DNA from: Branchiostoma floridae
Taxonomy: Eukaryota; Chordata; Leptocardii; Amphioxiformes; Branchiostomatidae
NCBI RefSeq assembly: GCF_000003815.2
Contig: NC_049981.1
Coordinates: 7,912,578 to 7,976,577 of the forward strand
DNA: 64,000 bases
Reading direction: 5' to 3'
Part shown: piece after piece, positions 1 through 12,800 of the stretch
How positions within the stretch are numbered: the stretch's first letter is position 1
Layout: each line of letters begins with the position of its first letter
Program-made: the position numbers and the translations under genes
Notes under the pieces: model-generated
The model's input: only the letters and a program-made list of their open reading frames with translations
Told to the model about the DNA's origin: nothing
Database searches by the model: none

Positions 1-774
1 TCAAGGCAAAAATTTATACTAATTATAGGGTTGTCTTGTGTCTACTGAGAAACTAATTTGAAAGTGTTAAAACTGGTACACAGGATTCTTTTCATTGAGC
101 TTTCATCAGTACTGTGGTATTGTTGCTCAAAAGCATGACATAGCAGAGATTGACCTTTTCTCAATTGGCACAGTTTACCATCTTGTACAACATATAGAAT
201 CAAGTTTCATGATTGATTCTTTAATATATGTCACAGTGTCAATGCCGACAACCATGTAGTTATGAAAACTTACCATTGATATCTAATTGTCACTTGTTAG
301 CATGGACTGCATTTGTCAACTTACAGCAGATGTGATAAAGCTGATGTTAACAGTGAAAGGAAGTATCAATTGAATATCTCTGATCAATATTATCATGCCA
401 TATAATAAAAATAGGCTCGATAAGGAAACTTTGTCAAGAAGACAGACAAAAATGTTGTCATTTTAATGCACGGGTCATTGTAGTACAAAGAGCGAGTAAA
501 AGTTTTTGTAGATTTGCCAAGTTCTGAATGTTCCTTTGGATGCTAATTCTTCCCTTTGAAGAGACAAAAATGGGGCCTATGAAACTAATCTTCCCAGTTG
601 TCTCGCAACTGAATAAACACTCAGCTAACTATAGACAAGAATTTTGAGCAAAGGTCTAGAAACCTAACCCCATAGCGTATAGCTCTGCTCGCTACTCAAT
701 GCAACAGCGTAAGAGTGGTTTTGGGTCCAACATCTGAAATTATAACATTGGGAAGGAGAAAGAGAAAGTAAAAA
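1..774. other. GATM 5' flank / probable promoter and 5' UTR
   Basis: No coding potential beyond short chance frames. The stretch before the ATG (about 745-774) is purine-rich and could be leader. No convincing TATA box or CpG island is visible, so the transcription start is not placed. Confidence 0.4.
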
Positions 775-849
775 ATGGAGAGGAGTTTGTTAGTTCTGGC
801 GAGAAGATGTCGAACCATCTGCGAAAGGACTATTACTAGACAAGACAAG
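775..849 (+). CDS. GATM: GATM coding exon 1 (mitochondrial presequence)
   Basis: An ATG in good context (AAAAAATGG, A at -3 and G at +4) follows an in-frame TAA at 769-771. It opens 25 codons beginning [16 protein letters not shown], rich in Arg and hydrophobic residues with no early acidic run after residue 2, as in a mitochondrial presequence. The exon ends AAG|GTAGGA in phase 0, which fits exon 2. Adding it brings the protein to about 427 aa, close to the family length. It is chosen from context, not from cDNA; another upstream exon is possible. Confidence 0.65.
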
Positions 850-3800
850 GTAGGAAGTTCCCTTCACATTTTGATGTGGGCAAAACCACCAGTGATAACC
901 AGCTGAATACCCACTTGCAGAATCAAAAGAAAGAACAAATGAATCAAAACCAACGAGATATTTTCTACTTGTTATGGTATCTGAGTCATCTTTGTAAAGA
1001 TACCCATAGATGTTGTGAAAAACATTTTTAGGAACCCTTTTTAGTCATTCATCCCACCGTTTTGGCAACTTGAAGATACATGTTATCAAACCCATTTCTT
1101 TTACCACCAGTAACCAATGTCTATCACTCTATGCTATCTTGTTCTTGGTGATACGATGATAAAGTACATGTATATCATTTCCTTGCATGGCACCCGACAA
1201 TTTTATTTTGTCACATGCTAATGCAGTATTAATGTGCAGTTGTTCTGGCTTAGAGTCGAAATGTTAAGTGTAACTGAGAAGTCATAAAAATTCCATGTAT
1301 GCAGACTTGATTGATAGACAATTCCTGTCACATTTTAATGTGATGTAATTTTTTGCACTCCACACTTCAAGCAAGGCTATATTTGTAACAATTATTTTAG
1401 AACAGATGTATAGCAATACGTCATAGGGTCTACGTGAATGCCCTTAAAAGATTCAAATAAATCAACTGATTTTTTTACGTCGGAGGATGTTGCATGAAAC
1501 ATATTGTCTTGAAACATCTAATATACATGTATTTATATTGGTGGCAATCTAACTCCTAAGCCTTTTTGGCCGTGGTGTTGTTTTCGGAAAGGATACATAC
1601 CATGTCAAGCTATGCAATGGTATACACCCACGTGCACGAACGCGTGCCTAGCTGACATCAAGAGCGCATTGTTTAGTGCTATGTGCAAGGCCACACACTT
1701 TTCGCGCCAATAAACAACCTGATACGAGCTATCCATAACAACGCTGGGGTATTAGTTTCATCGTTAGTATTGAGGTAGGAGGGTCTCCAGTGAATGGCAT
1801 GGCAGTATCTCTCTCTCTCTCTCTCCCTTCATACCATGCTCTACCATTCATGTCATCAGCATAAAGTAAAACGTTGACTGACGTAAGATATTCAAATCTC
1901 TTTGCCATCCAGAATCATTTCTTTATAAGGTTCTAGACTAAGTGTATATTTAACAAATTAAAATTCACAAATTATTGTCTTTTTGTTCATTTCCTCAGTA
2001 ATTTGCAAAAAGAAGTCCCTATAATGTTGTTGGCAACCATTTTGCTTCCTCCATCTTTTTTCCATAGAATTCATTATAATCATAATTTTATACCTTGAAA
2101 AAGCATAGTCTTTTCACAGTTCACAGCAGACCCCAGAAACGGTAGCGGACAATGCCCTTCGCATAGAGCGGAACATTAAGCCACAATGCCATCGGGATTT
2201 GACTGCATGGGTTTGAAAGACCGCCCAAAAATCAATACAGCTTTGGTCCCTTCCCAGGCAAGCCTTAAAAGCCTTGAACATTCTGGAATGTATAATCATC
2301 CAAGTAGACTGAATTGAACCTGAAGTCAGCGTTGGTTGCATATCATCTACTCACATCATACAGTCATGATTATGCTTAGACAAGAATTGAAATATTCCAG
2401 ACCAGGGATGCTTGTGCACATTTGACTGGAGCTGTGCACCTGATTTTCTACTGTTAGTGCCCTGATTCACTTGGATACTTCAAATGTGTAGAGTTACAAA
2501 CTTGAAGGCACATGACTATATCATACATTAGTAGTAATATCTGTGACATTGAAAAGATTTCATTCTCTAAGTTAAGTTAAGTTAGTTAGCTTTAAAATTA
2601 TATTCAAGTTTTTATTACTGAGAAGCAGTATGGATTGTGCTTAGGTTGTTTTATGCTAGACCTAAAATGTTTTCGTGTCTTCCTATGGTTTTTTTTTATA
2701 GATAATGGGTACCAGTACCCAGGCTATTCCCAAAATGAATTTCGAGCCCTGGTTATATGTACATGTAGTCCCATGCCAAATACATGTACCAGATTGACTT
2801 TAGATACTCTGTGTGTGGTCTTATGTATTTCCACACACCATTAATAATTCCCTGTACTGCATGTGGAATGCAATATACAATGTAATACAAGTCAGTAAAT
2901 TTTGGCTTGCAATTCATCAGAATTCAAGAAAAATTTGTAGTCCAATTATGCTTGTCTGATGAAAATAGAATAGAAAATAGCTGCCAGAAGATATAACATT
3001 TGTGTCACCTGTTTTTTCCCATATGATTTATGATACCATTATATGAGATCTTCTTATTCCTCATGATAAAAAGTAAGTATCACAAAAAGCATGAATATTA
3101 ACAGTACCTGACTAGCTGTGATGTTTGAATGTATTTGATGGAATGATAATGCATTTTACTGTGAACACAAGAGGAATGGCAGGGCTCAAAATACTTTTTT
3201 CTGCACTGGTGCAGGTAACGTTGAAAATTGCCTGCACCAGACAAATTTTACCTGCACCACTCTGAATTTAGGAAGTATGGATCATGCTAAAATTGTTCAG
3301 GAACCATTGGTATTTTTTCTTTTATACTTTATGGTGGTAACAGTCAATGCAGCTACTGTCAGTGAGCTAGTATTAGTAGTAACAATCCGTATACAGCTAC
3401 ATTATAGGACATGTATAAAACCCAGCACATGGACCAGTGCAGTTTAGGTGCAGGTAGACACCAGAAAGACCTGCACAGCTCCAATTTTACCTGCACTAGC
3501 CTGCATATGCAGGTGGTATTTTGAGCCCTGAATGGATTTTGGCAACATAACAGATGACATGTGTCACAGACTTCCTCCCCTCACCATGACTTGGATATGT
3601 AATATTCAGGAATGAAGTAATAGACATTTCTACTGCACCAATCTTCAGGGAAATCAAAAACATTCCTGGACATAGATTCAAATGTGGGCCTCAAATTGAT
3701 CACTTTTTGCTTTCAAACTCTACCTACCAGCCACCAGAAAACAACACAAGAAAAAACATCCATTCAAAACATTTCCCAACATATATATTGCCCTGTTCTC

Positions 3801-6800
3801 CATGGTTTATTCATAATTGCTCAGGCCCTGTAAAAGAGTGATATTTGCAAGTATTTATTCCCTCATTGCCAGTCATCCCTACATGCTGACCCCATAGTAT
3901 AAATTGACCAACTACTGGTACAATTTGTAGCTCATTTCATGCCTCATTAACTCCTACCCAGGCCTAAAGCCTTAAAGCCAGACCTTGATCATACCCATAT
4001 GTGTTCATCTTGGCATTGCCAAGCTAGCTTTTCTTGACCTTTGAAGTATAGGACTCACTCTGCATACTTCTGTTTTAAGAGTAAGGCACTAGACAACAAT
4101 ATCCCTTTTGATACAGCTGTTCTTTGTGGATAGGCTTGAGTCATTGAAAGTACCAAAAAGGCCACCAAAATTTTTACAATGGATTGACTTTATGTCATTT
4201 GTTTTTCCTACTAATCATCCTTTCCGAAAAGGCAAATGGTCCTCCAGTCTTTTTCTCCTCTCTCAAATTCAAAAAGACAGCAGAGAAAGCTTTCAGCCAC
4301 CGAGACATTTGTACATTCCCAGCAAGATTGGAGCTAATTATATCAGACTGGTATTTGGCCAAGATAAAACATGTCTTTTTCTGAATACCACTCAATGCCA
4401 AAATCCATATATTTCCCCCATTTGTAGAGCTCTTTAGTCATTGCCTTTTACTATTTATACCAGTCTGAACTAAAGAAAAATCTGTTTCATACAACAAGGG
4501 GGACTATGTAGAATTATCATGATCTACCTGGTCTGACTATAAGCTTACTTTGTAAGTCAACGTTTGTAAGTTGTAGGTTTATGTATATAGGGTACAGGTG
4601 TAGGGTAAGACTGGTGCAACGGCCATGCTTGCTTTGTATTTGGGAGATTATCATGAGTTTGATCCGAGTTGGACCCAATGTGTTTTGGTTACAATGTCAC
4701 CATTGCCAAAAACATTTTTACAAAATTCCCAAATTGTATGAAAATTATGTATACAGTGTTTGTTTACAGAAGTGCATAGCTTGGAGATTTTCTTCCCAAA
4801 AATGCAGGAAATAGCATTACAGATGGCTAGCATTTCCGTGGGAGCATGCCCCCAGAAATTCCCCCAAGATTCTCACGGTCACTACTTTGGCTTGCTACAT
4901 GGGAATGTTACCTTGGAGCACTCCTTTGGAATGCAGTTGATTACAGTCTGGATATAGCCAGGATAATTTTTTTTGTGAGCAGTTTCATCAACTTGCCTCC
5001 AAGGCTAGACTTTAGACTTGTAATAGTATGCCAGAGTTCAGATACCTCATACCTCCATAAAATATTCTGATTATGCAAATGACTTGCACATCCAGAGCAA
5101 GCTGCTAGGGAGCCCAAACATACATTACTTCTTCCTTACACCACAAGCCATTTTGCCACAAAAAAAATCAAGACTATAGCATGTCCAGGTCAAAAGATAC
5201 AAAAAAATCGAGGTTCTGCAGCAGTACCAAGGTCACACACCAGGGGGCCCAAAATCAACCCTGACCCCTTTGTCTTTCCAACACCTACCCATATACCAAA
5301 TATCATTACAATCCATACAGAGGTGCAAGAGTTATGCTGACCACAAATATCCAGAAACACAAAGACACACATACACACACATACACACACACACGCACAC
5401 AGACACACCAAAAACTATACCTCCATTTTTCATGGAGGTAATGAATAAGGATTGCAGTCACGTAGGGTTTGCTTTTCCAGGTTTACTATCACTACATGTT
5501 TCTGACATGAAAGTCCTGCAGGCATATTAAAAGCTACTATCTCGCTGAAGGCCTCTGCTGAATTTACAGGTGACTTGACAAGCCCTGCATGGTTNNNNNN
5601 NNNNNNNNNNNNNNNNNNNNNNNNNNNNNNNNNNNNNNNNNNNNNNNNNNNNNNNNNNNNNNNNNNNNNNNNNNNNNNNNNNNNNNNNNNNNNNNNNNNN
5701 NNNNNNNNNNNNNNNNNNNNNNNNNNNNNNNNNNNNNNNNNNNNNNNNNNNNNNNNNNNNNNNNNNNNNNNNNNNNNNNNNNNNNNNNNNNNNNNNNNNN
5801 NNNNNNNNNNNNNNNNNNNNNNNNNNNNNNNNNNNNNNNNNNNNNNNNNNNNNNNNNNNNNNNNNNNNNNNNNNNNNNNNNNNNNNNNNNNNNNNNNNNN
5901 NNNNNNNNNNNNNNNNNNNNNNNNNNNNNNNNNNNNNNNNNNNNNNNNNNNNNNNNNNNNNNNNNNNNNNNNNNNNNNNNNNNNNNNNNNNNNNNNNNNN
6001 NNNNNNNNNNNNNNNNNGCAGGCAAAGTGAATTTGTGGGGAGAATTGTGTTCCTGCGGAATGCAGATGGAATACATCTTAAAGTGGTTATAGAGCTAAAG
6101 GGAAATGTGGTTAAACTCTAGTACTTTAAGGCATGACTATTTGAAGTATTTCTTGTTCTTTTCTAAGCTGGTATTGGATACCTTAACTTATAGTTGGTAT
6201 GTTCACCAGTTTATTACCTAAAGTTTATGTTTTTTGGGCATTTTCCAGAACATTGGTAGTTGTCTGCAAAATGAAGAAATGATTAGATTATGGGCCCCCA
6301 AGCAGCTCTCTACGGTAATGCAGCAGTACTTCTGGTTTTGATATCTGGTATTCTAGACATGATATGGTCATAAGGTTTGATGGTAGATAGCTCTATTCAT
6401 TTTGTACATCATGCAAGGGACTTATGTTGACATGAACACTTATATGTCTTGCTCCAATGAAAGGTGACCTACACGCTGATTTCAGCTTTTCACAAGAAAA
6501 GTTCAAACAAGCAAACTTACAAACACTTGCTGTTTTTCCGCAGCTATGGTCGCGGTCCGTTCACAGCGACCGGGTGCGCCACCAGAGTACCCAGGTTGCC
6601 ATGCAGGACCTTGCCCAAGAAGACAGCGCCAAACCCGAAGATGCCAAACCCAACGAGAGCCCCAAGAAAAACCCTGTCTGCTCCTATAACGAGTGGGACC
6701 CACTAGAGGAGGTGATCGTAGGACGTGTGGAGGGAGCTTGTGTCCCGCCCTTCACTGTGGAGGTCAAGGTCAGAAGGCTTCTTTGTATTTCTCAGATTTT

Positions 6801-9800
6801 CTAATGTAGGTGTCATGTTTGTTTGTTTGTTTATTCTTTATTTAACCCAGGTAAAAGCATATCGCCTGACAGTATACATAAAGTTTAACAAAACCAAATT
6901 AACTTCAATAACATAATCATACATCTATGAAACCAAATTACTTAAGTAGCATAAACATAAAGATTGTACAAAACCAGAATTAAAGTTAGATAACATTAAG
7001 TCATACTACCAAACGAGTGAATCAAAAGTTTAGCCTTAACTTGAGATAGCGCAGGAAATGTAGCAAAAAAAAAAGTGAAATTTGAAATCAGGATTGAATT
7101 TGTATATATATCAATGTTAAGTGCATAAAGGTTTTTGAAAATCACCAGCATTCTGGATGCTTTGATATGTTGTGGCAGTGAGTTCCACATAGATATAGGT
7201 AATAAAGATATTTGGCAAATTACCTCAATGCTGGACGATTGTAGGCCAGAACATGTAAAACTTTCTTAAAGAAATTGAACTTGCGTGTTCTACTAGCTTG
7301 CAAATTTGATGATGGCATTTCAGTACCATGGAAAGTGTAGCAGGTTTCAGTGCTAGAAAGAAAAGTTGTCAGAAGGAGATTTTAGATAACCTTAAATTGA
7401 TTAATGATTAAAAGTAACTAAATGATGGAAAATCTGTCGGCATTTGCCAAAGATTATTCAACAACATTGAGAGGTTTATTTAGGTTCTATCCATTTTGTT
7501 TATTTTAAGCACGTATCTCTACAATTAGCAAACTAAGGGGCTTTCAGTTTTTAGACATCCATTCTTTGTACTTCAAAACTACTTGGAACTTTTAACTTAG
7601 CACATATGTGTGACTTGTATAAAGTTGAAAGCTACTTGCAGTTTCTGCTTCACAATTACCATGAGGAGTGATAGCATGGAGCTGACATTTCCGTTCGTCC
7701 TTGATGTAAAGTACAGTTCTCCCTCTGCTCCGTGTCTATATTTGTCGCCCTGATGCTGAGAGGAATACGGTATATCTTGACAAGGTCAGCCCTGCAGCGT
7801 GTGATTACCACGTCTCTGACGTCAGCGTAGCAATCTCCCGTAATCCTGCGACTCCCCACACAACCTTCAGTAGATTCCTACATCATTTGTCAAACAGTGT
7901 ATAAGAACTGAAGCAGGGCTCGAAATACTTTTTTCTGCATACCTGCACTGGTGAAGGTAACATTGAAAACTGCCTGCACCTGACTAATTTTACCTGCACC
8001 ACTCAGAATTTAGGAAGTATGGATCATACTAAAATTGTTAGGAACCATTGCTATTGTTTTCTTTTATAATTAATAGGTGGTAACAGTCAATGCAGCTAAT
8101 AACAATCCATATACACCTACATTATTGGACAGTTACGTATAAAACCCAGTACATGGACCAGTGCAGGTCAGGTGCAGGTAGACACCAGAAATCTCCAATT
8201 TTACCTGCACTAACCTGCATATGCTGGTGGTATTTCGAGCCCTGCAATGTCTCTCGATACAACAAAGGTTTTTTTATAAACTAGATATATTCTTATTGGA
8301 AATGCTGAAGGGATACTTACATATGACAAAAATAATAATTAGTGTATTTTTTTCAGACACTTACATGTCAAGAATAAGCTGTACATTATATATGTGCCCC
8401 AGTGCACAGGCCAAAATTTTACAGCAGTTCTGTTTGCACAAAAATGCATGTAAACCCAGCACGCATGTTGAGTCCTGAACGATATCAGAACTAAAGTCAT
8501 CCATCCGAGCTGCTTGTTCCAGCTATCTCGTGACCACAGATGGGAAATGTAATACAAGGAAGGGCTGGTACAACTGGTGTTTGTTGAAGAGGGATTTTGT
8601 GAGATGGTGAGAATACTGACTAATGAGGCTGTCAAGGACAAAGTTATAGTAATTCTAATTTCTTGGAAATATTGGGAAACTTGGTAAAAATTTGGGGACT
8701 GCTGTGGAAAAAAATTCTGAACTTTATGACATGAAACTGTCAAAAATATATTTTGATGAGCTAAAATGACAAATTTAACAACCAAATCAGCATGACCTCC
8801 CTAACAATAAGTGTGATGGAAAAAATGTAAAGCTGCCAAGCAAAATGTGGTTGTATTGCAAGTGTGCAAGTGGGTATTTTGAGCACTGAGCCTGTTCACG
8901 ATCCTGACTTTCACCTGTTTCCAGGCAAACACATATGAGAAGAACTGGTCCTTTTTTGTGAAGAACGGAGGAAAGCCATTCCCCAACGAGCACATGAGGA
9001 AGGCTGTGGAAGAGGTGGAAGAGTTCTGCAACATTCTGAAGCACGAGGGCGTCAACGTTCGCCGGCCCGAACCCGTCAACTGGTCCGAGGTGTACAAAAC
9101 CCCCTGGTTTGAATCCCCAGGTAAAGAATCTTGTTTGGTTTCTGTCATGGCATATGTATGAATCAAAAAAGTTTGTTCGCTTTACATAACCATAACACAA
9201 CGCATGTATAGTTTATGAACAAGCCATGTAAATCTTGTAAAAGTTTTTATCCGCTTGCACCGGTAGGTCCCTCAATTCTTTTCAAGAAATGTGGTGTGAC
9301 CTTAAATGTGCTCAAGGTTTAATTCTCCTCTGACAAAAGGCTGTTGGTTTGACATCCATAATCAAAGCTAGGTACTTATTTTCACTTGTGTTGAGGGAGG
9401 AAATCATAGAGTGCCTTTTCTAAGGGCACAACATGTGGACCTACTGTACTAGGGATCCAAATGTTTGTCTAGGCAATAGCCTGAAGTTAAGGACTTTGAC
9501 AACTTGAGACACCTTCTAGATTTTGAAGCTTAATAATTGTGTACTTGAATATCTGGTACTGTTATCTTGGATTATAAAGCCAGATTGTAATCGTTTTCCC
9601 AGGCCTGTATGCGTCCATGCCGCGTGACATCCTATTGTGGTCGGTGATGAGATCATTGNNNNNNNNNNNNNNNNNNNNNNNNNNNNNNNNNNNNNNNNNN
9701 NNNNNNNNNNNNNNNNNNNNNNNNNNNNNNNNNNNNNNNNNNNNNNNNNNNNNNNNNNTTTCTTCGAGTACCGCGCCTACCGCTCCCTCATCAAGGAGTA

Positions 9801-12800
9801 CTTCCAGGAGGGTGCCAACTGGACTACTGCTCCCAAACCTACCATGGCTGATGAGCTGTATGACCAGGTATGCACTTAAGGTCTCATTGATGAGTTTCTT
9901 CTTCCCATAGACTTCTATGTTATAATTCGTGGTTTACACGGGCGCGTTCATAATGAAGCTACGTGAAAGTTTAGCAGATTTTTCATTGTATGTCGAGCAC
10001 ATTTACCCTATATGGTGGAAAAAAATTGCCAACGTCAAATAGACACCAGTTCTTTTTTTATAGCGATTACAAACTACGATTAGTCAATCCCCACAAAAGG
10101 CACTTTTTCGCTTCTAGTGTACAACCGCACCACTCAGAACCCAGGACTGTGTACCTCCGACCTAGCTCGCATCTGCAAAACTTTACCTGCTAATTTCTTC
10201 AGTTACAAACAAGCCTTTACCAATCTAACTTTTGAGATCAGTCCCGCTGGCTAAAACGGAGTTTCTCACCGCTAAAAACACGCGTCCATGCAGCCGTTTA
10301 TTTTTTAGCTCGGATCCTTTTAGGGTACCCACTCGGAGTAATACATCAATGAGACCCTATATTGAATCAAGTACAACATATTTCAAAAGACTCGATGCTA
10401 CAAACAGATTTGTACATATCTTTAGATGTTAGAACTCCCATAGTACAAAAATAGGCAAATACCGTATATTCTCGAATAAAGTACGCACTTTTTTAACTTT
10501 TCAAAATTGAAAAGGTGCTACAAGTTGTTGCCAAAGTTGGGGTGCGTACTTTATTTGAGGTCTCTGCACAGAGAAATGGTAAAAAAAGCCTAAAATAAAG
10601 CAAGGTGGAGCTACACTTCTAGTAATGTTTCAAAACATGCACATTGTTGTTGTCTTGTAGTTGTCTAAACATGAAACAAAGAAATTGTCTAAACATGATT
10701 CACATAAGATTGGCATTTGCATACAATCCTTTTGAGTTAGTGACTTTGACTTGTACAACTGGTTTTTCCTGATTTCTTCTGCCAGTTCTCAGTGATTTTT
10801 ATAATTTGCAGTAGGCAATTCACAAGTTCATAGAGACAATGACAGTGTAAATGCAGGTTATTTCATGCAAAATAACCTGGGGAAAACATCATAAATTTGA
10901 ATTTATCCAGTTAAAAGTCTGTTCAAAATTGGTGGAGAAGGGGTGCGTACTTTATTTGAGTTTTTCCATTTTACCTTTCAGTCCCAAAGATCTGTCTAAG
11001 ACTTGTCCAAAATCAGGGGTGCGTATTTTAATTGGGGTGCGTGCTTTATTCGAGAATATACGGTATATCAAGGACTGCTTTGCTATTAGAAAGAATATCG
11101 AAACTAATGATTAGCCTACTCCATTGTGATACTATATCAATGAATTATGTTAGCCCTAGCAACTAGGTTGTTAAGCTTTATCCTATATCTCTATTTTATA
11201 CTTTGTGTAATAGTCGTTGCCATACATTGTACCATGTACAATTGTCGTAAAAAAAACTATAAAGTTCTTCTAAAAATTCTAAATGAACTAAATACGACCT
11301 CCGTGAGGAGGTACTGTTTTTGCTTTGTGTTTGTCTTTGTGTGTGTCAGTAGATATTTGAATATCATGTTAGTAGTTGGAAGTGAGATGGAGATAGGTGC
11401 TGCTATACATACCATATGATGTGGGAAGGACTGTCACTTTTCTAGAACTATACTTATATATGACTTAATTCTTTAATTCAATCTACTACTGGACAAGTTT
11501 GTAAACTCACAGGAAAAGTTTCTTCAGTTTACAAATCCAGTATAGATTGGATTAAAAAATTAGTCATTAGTGAGAAGTCTTTCCCTCATGATTATTTGCA
11601 TCCTCCTACGCACGGTCCCCAACGGCTAGCTGACTCAGCCTATGGGGCCCTGCTATGTCATGGCCTACCCACAGTTACCTTCAGTTCCTCGTCGCCCTGC
11701 TTATAAATATTAATGAGCTTACCGTTATATGGGCAGTCAGCCGTTGGGGATCGGGCGTAGGAGGATGGTGCTATGTAAGACGTAACATGATTGGCAGATA
11801 GCTTCCCAGCGGCCTTTGCGAGACAGCTTTCAACAACAAAAAGCCCAAGAAAAGCCTATTCTCTGATTGGTTGACAGCTGGTTTGTGGCGACAATCATAA
11901 TAACCGCTGGTAGGCATCTAGATAGCAGGGCCCCATAGGCTAATGCCGTTGGGGACCGGGCGTTAGGAGGATGGACTATTTGCTGGTTTATGTGACTGAA
12001 TAATTGTACTTCCGTGTGTGTACAGGAGTACCCTATGCGTTCTGTTGAGGATCGTCACAAGCTTGCGGCCGAGGGGAAGTTTGTCACCACAGAGTTTGAG
12101 CCCTGCTTTGACGCTGCTGACTTCATGCGTGCAGGGCGAGACATCTTTGCCCAACGGAGCCAGGTACACAGGCAGTTTTGTTTGTTTGCTTGTTTGTTTG
12201 TTTGTTTGTCTGTTTGTTTTAGAGTACAATTAGTGATCTTCCTGGCGTCCACAAATACAAACAGGGCTCAAAATACATTCTTCTGCATACCTGGACTGGT
12301 GTAGGTAACATTGAAAATGACCTGCACCAGACAAATTTTACCTGCACCACTCAGAATTTAGGAAGCATGGATCATACTAAAAACTGTTCAGAAACCATTG
12401 CTATTATTTCTTTTATACTTCATATGTGGTACCAGTCAATGAAGCTAGTAAAAATCCACAATACACCCTGAGAGAGAGAGAGAGAGAGACTTTATTTGTC
12501 CATTAGCTGTGATACAAAATTCTAAATTACTAAAAACCCAGTACATGGACATGTGCAGTTTAGGTGCAGGTAGACATCACAAATACCTGCATTAATATGC
12601 AGGTGGTATTTCGATCCCTCACATTGTACTCTAAAAGTCTCTTCTTATGTGTGCTAGATGTTTTTGTTATCTATAATTTCTTTTAATTTTCATTTTAATG
12701 ATTCTTTTCATAAAACATTATCAAGATGCAGAGAGGAAATAGCATGTATGAAGTAAGGGGAGGTGGCAGTTTAGAACATGCTGATTATAGTTACACCAAA

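Larger units (their letters stand above)
850..6543 (+). other. GATM intron 1
   Basis: AT-rich intron of about 5.7 kb with GTAGGA donor and CCGCAG acceptor. It contains a CT microsatellite near 1808-1826, a MITE at 3180-3530, an AC microsatellite near 5360-5405 and an N gap at 5595-6017. No exon is recognised in it. Confidence 0.6.

Noticed and set aside
6457-6543. Alternative GATM start at the ATG at 6457
   Set aside because: Lies upstream of a strong acceptor, gives no presequence-like or conserved residues, and exon 1 at 775 fits length and phase better.
7656-7859. 67-codon minus-strand frame with [13 protein letters not shown]
   Set aside because: Composition is exon-like and faintly recalls the end of a Cys-rich extracellular domain, but no splice-consistent neighbours were found on that strand within GATM intron 2.
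8339-8785. 148-codon minus-strand frame in GATM intron 2
   Set aside because: AT-rich, antisense to the gene, no domain or codon pattern.
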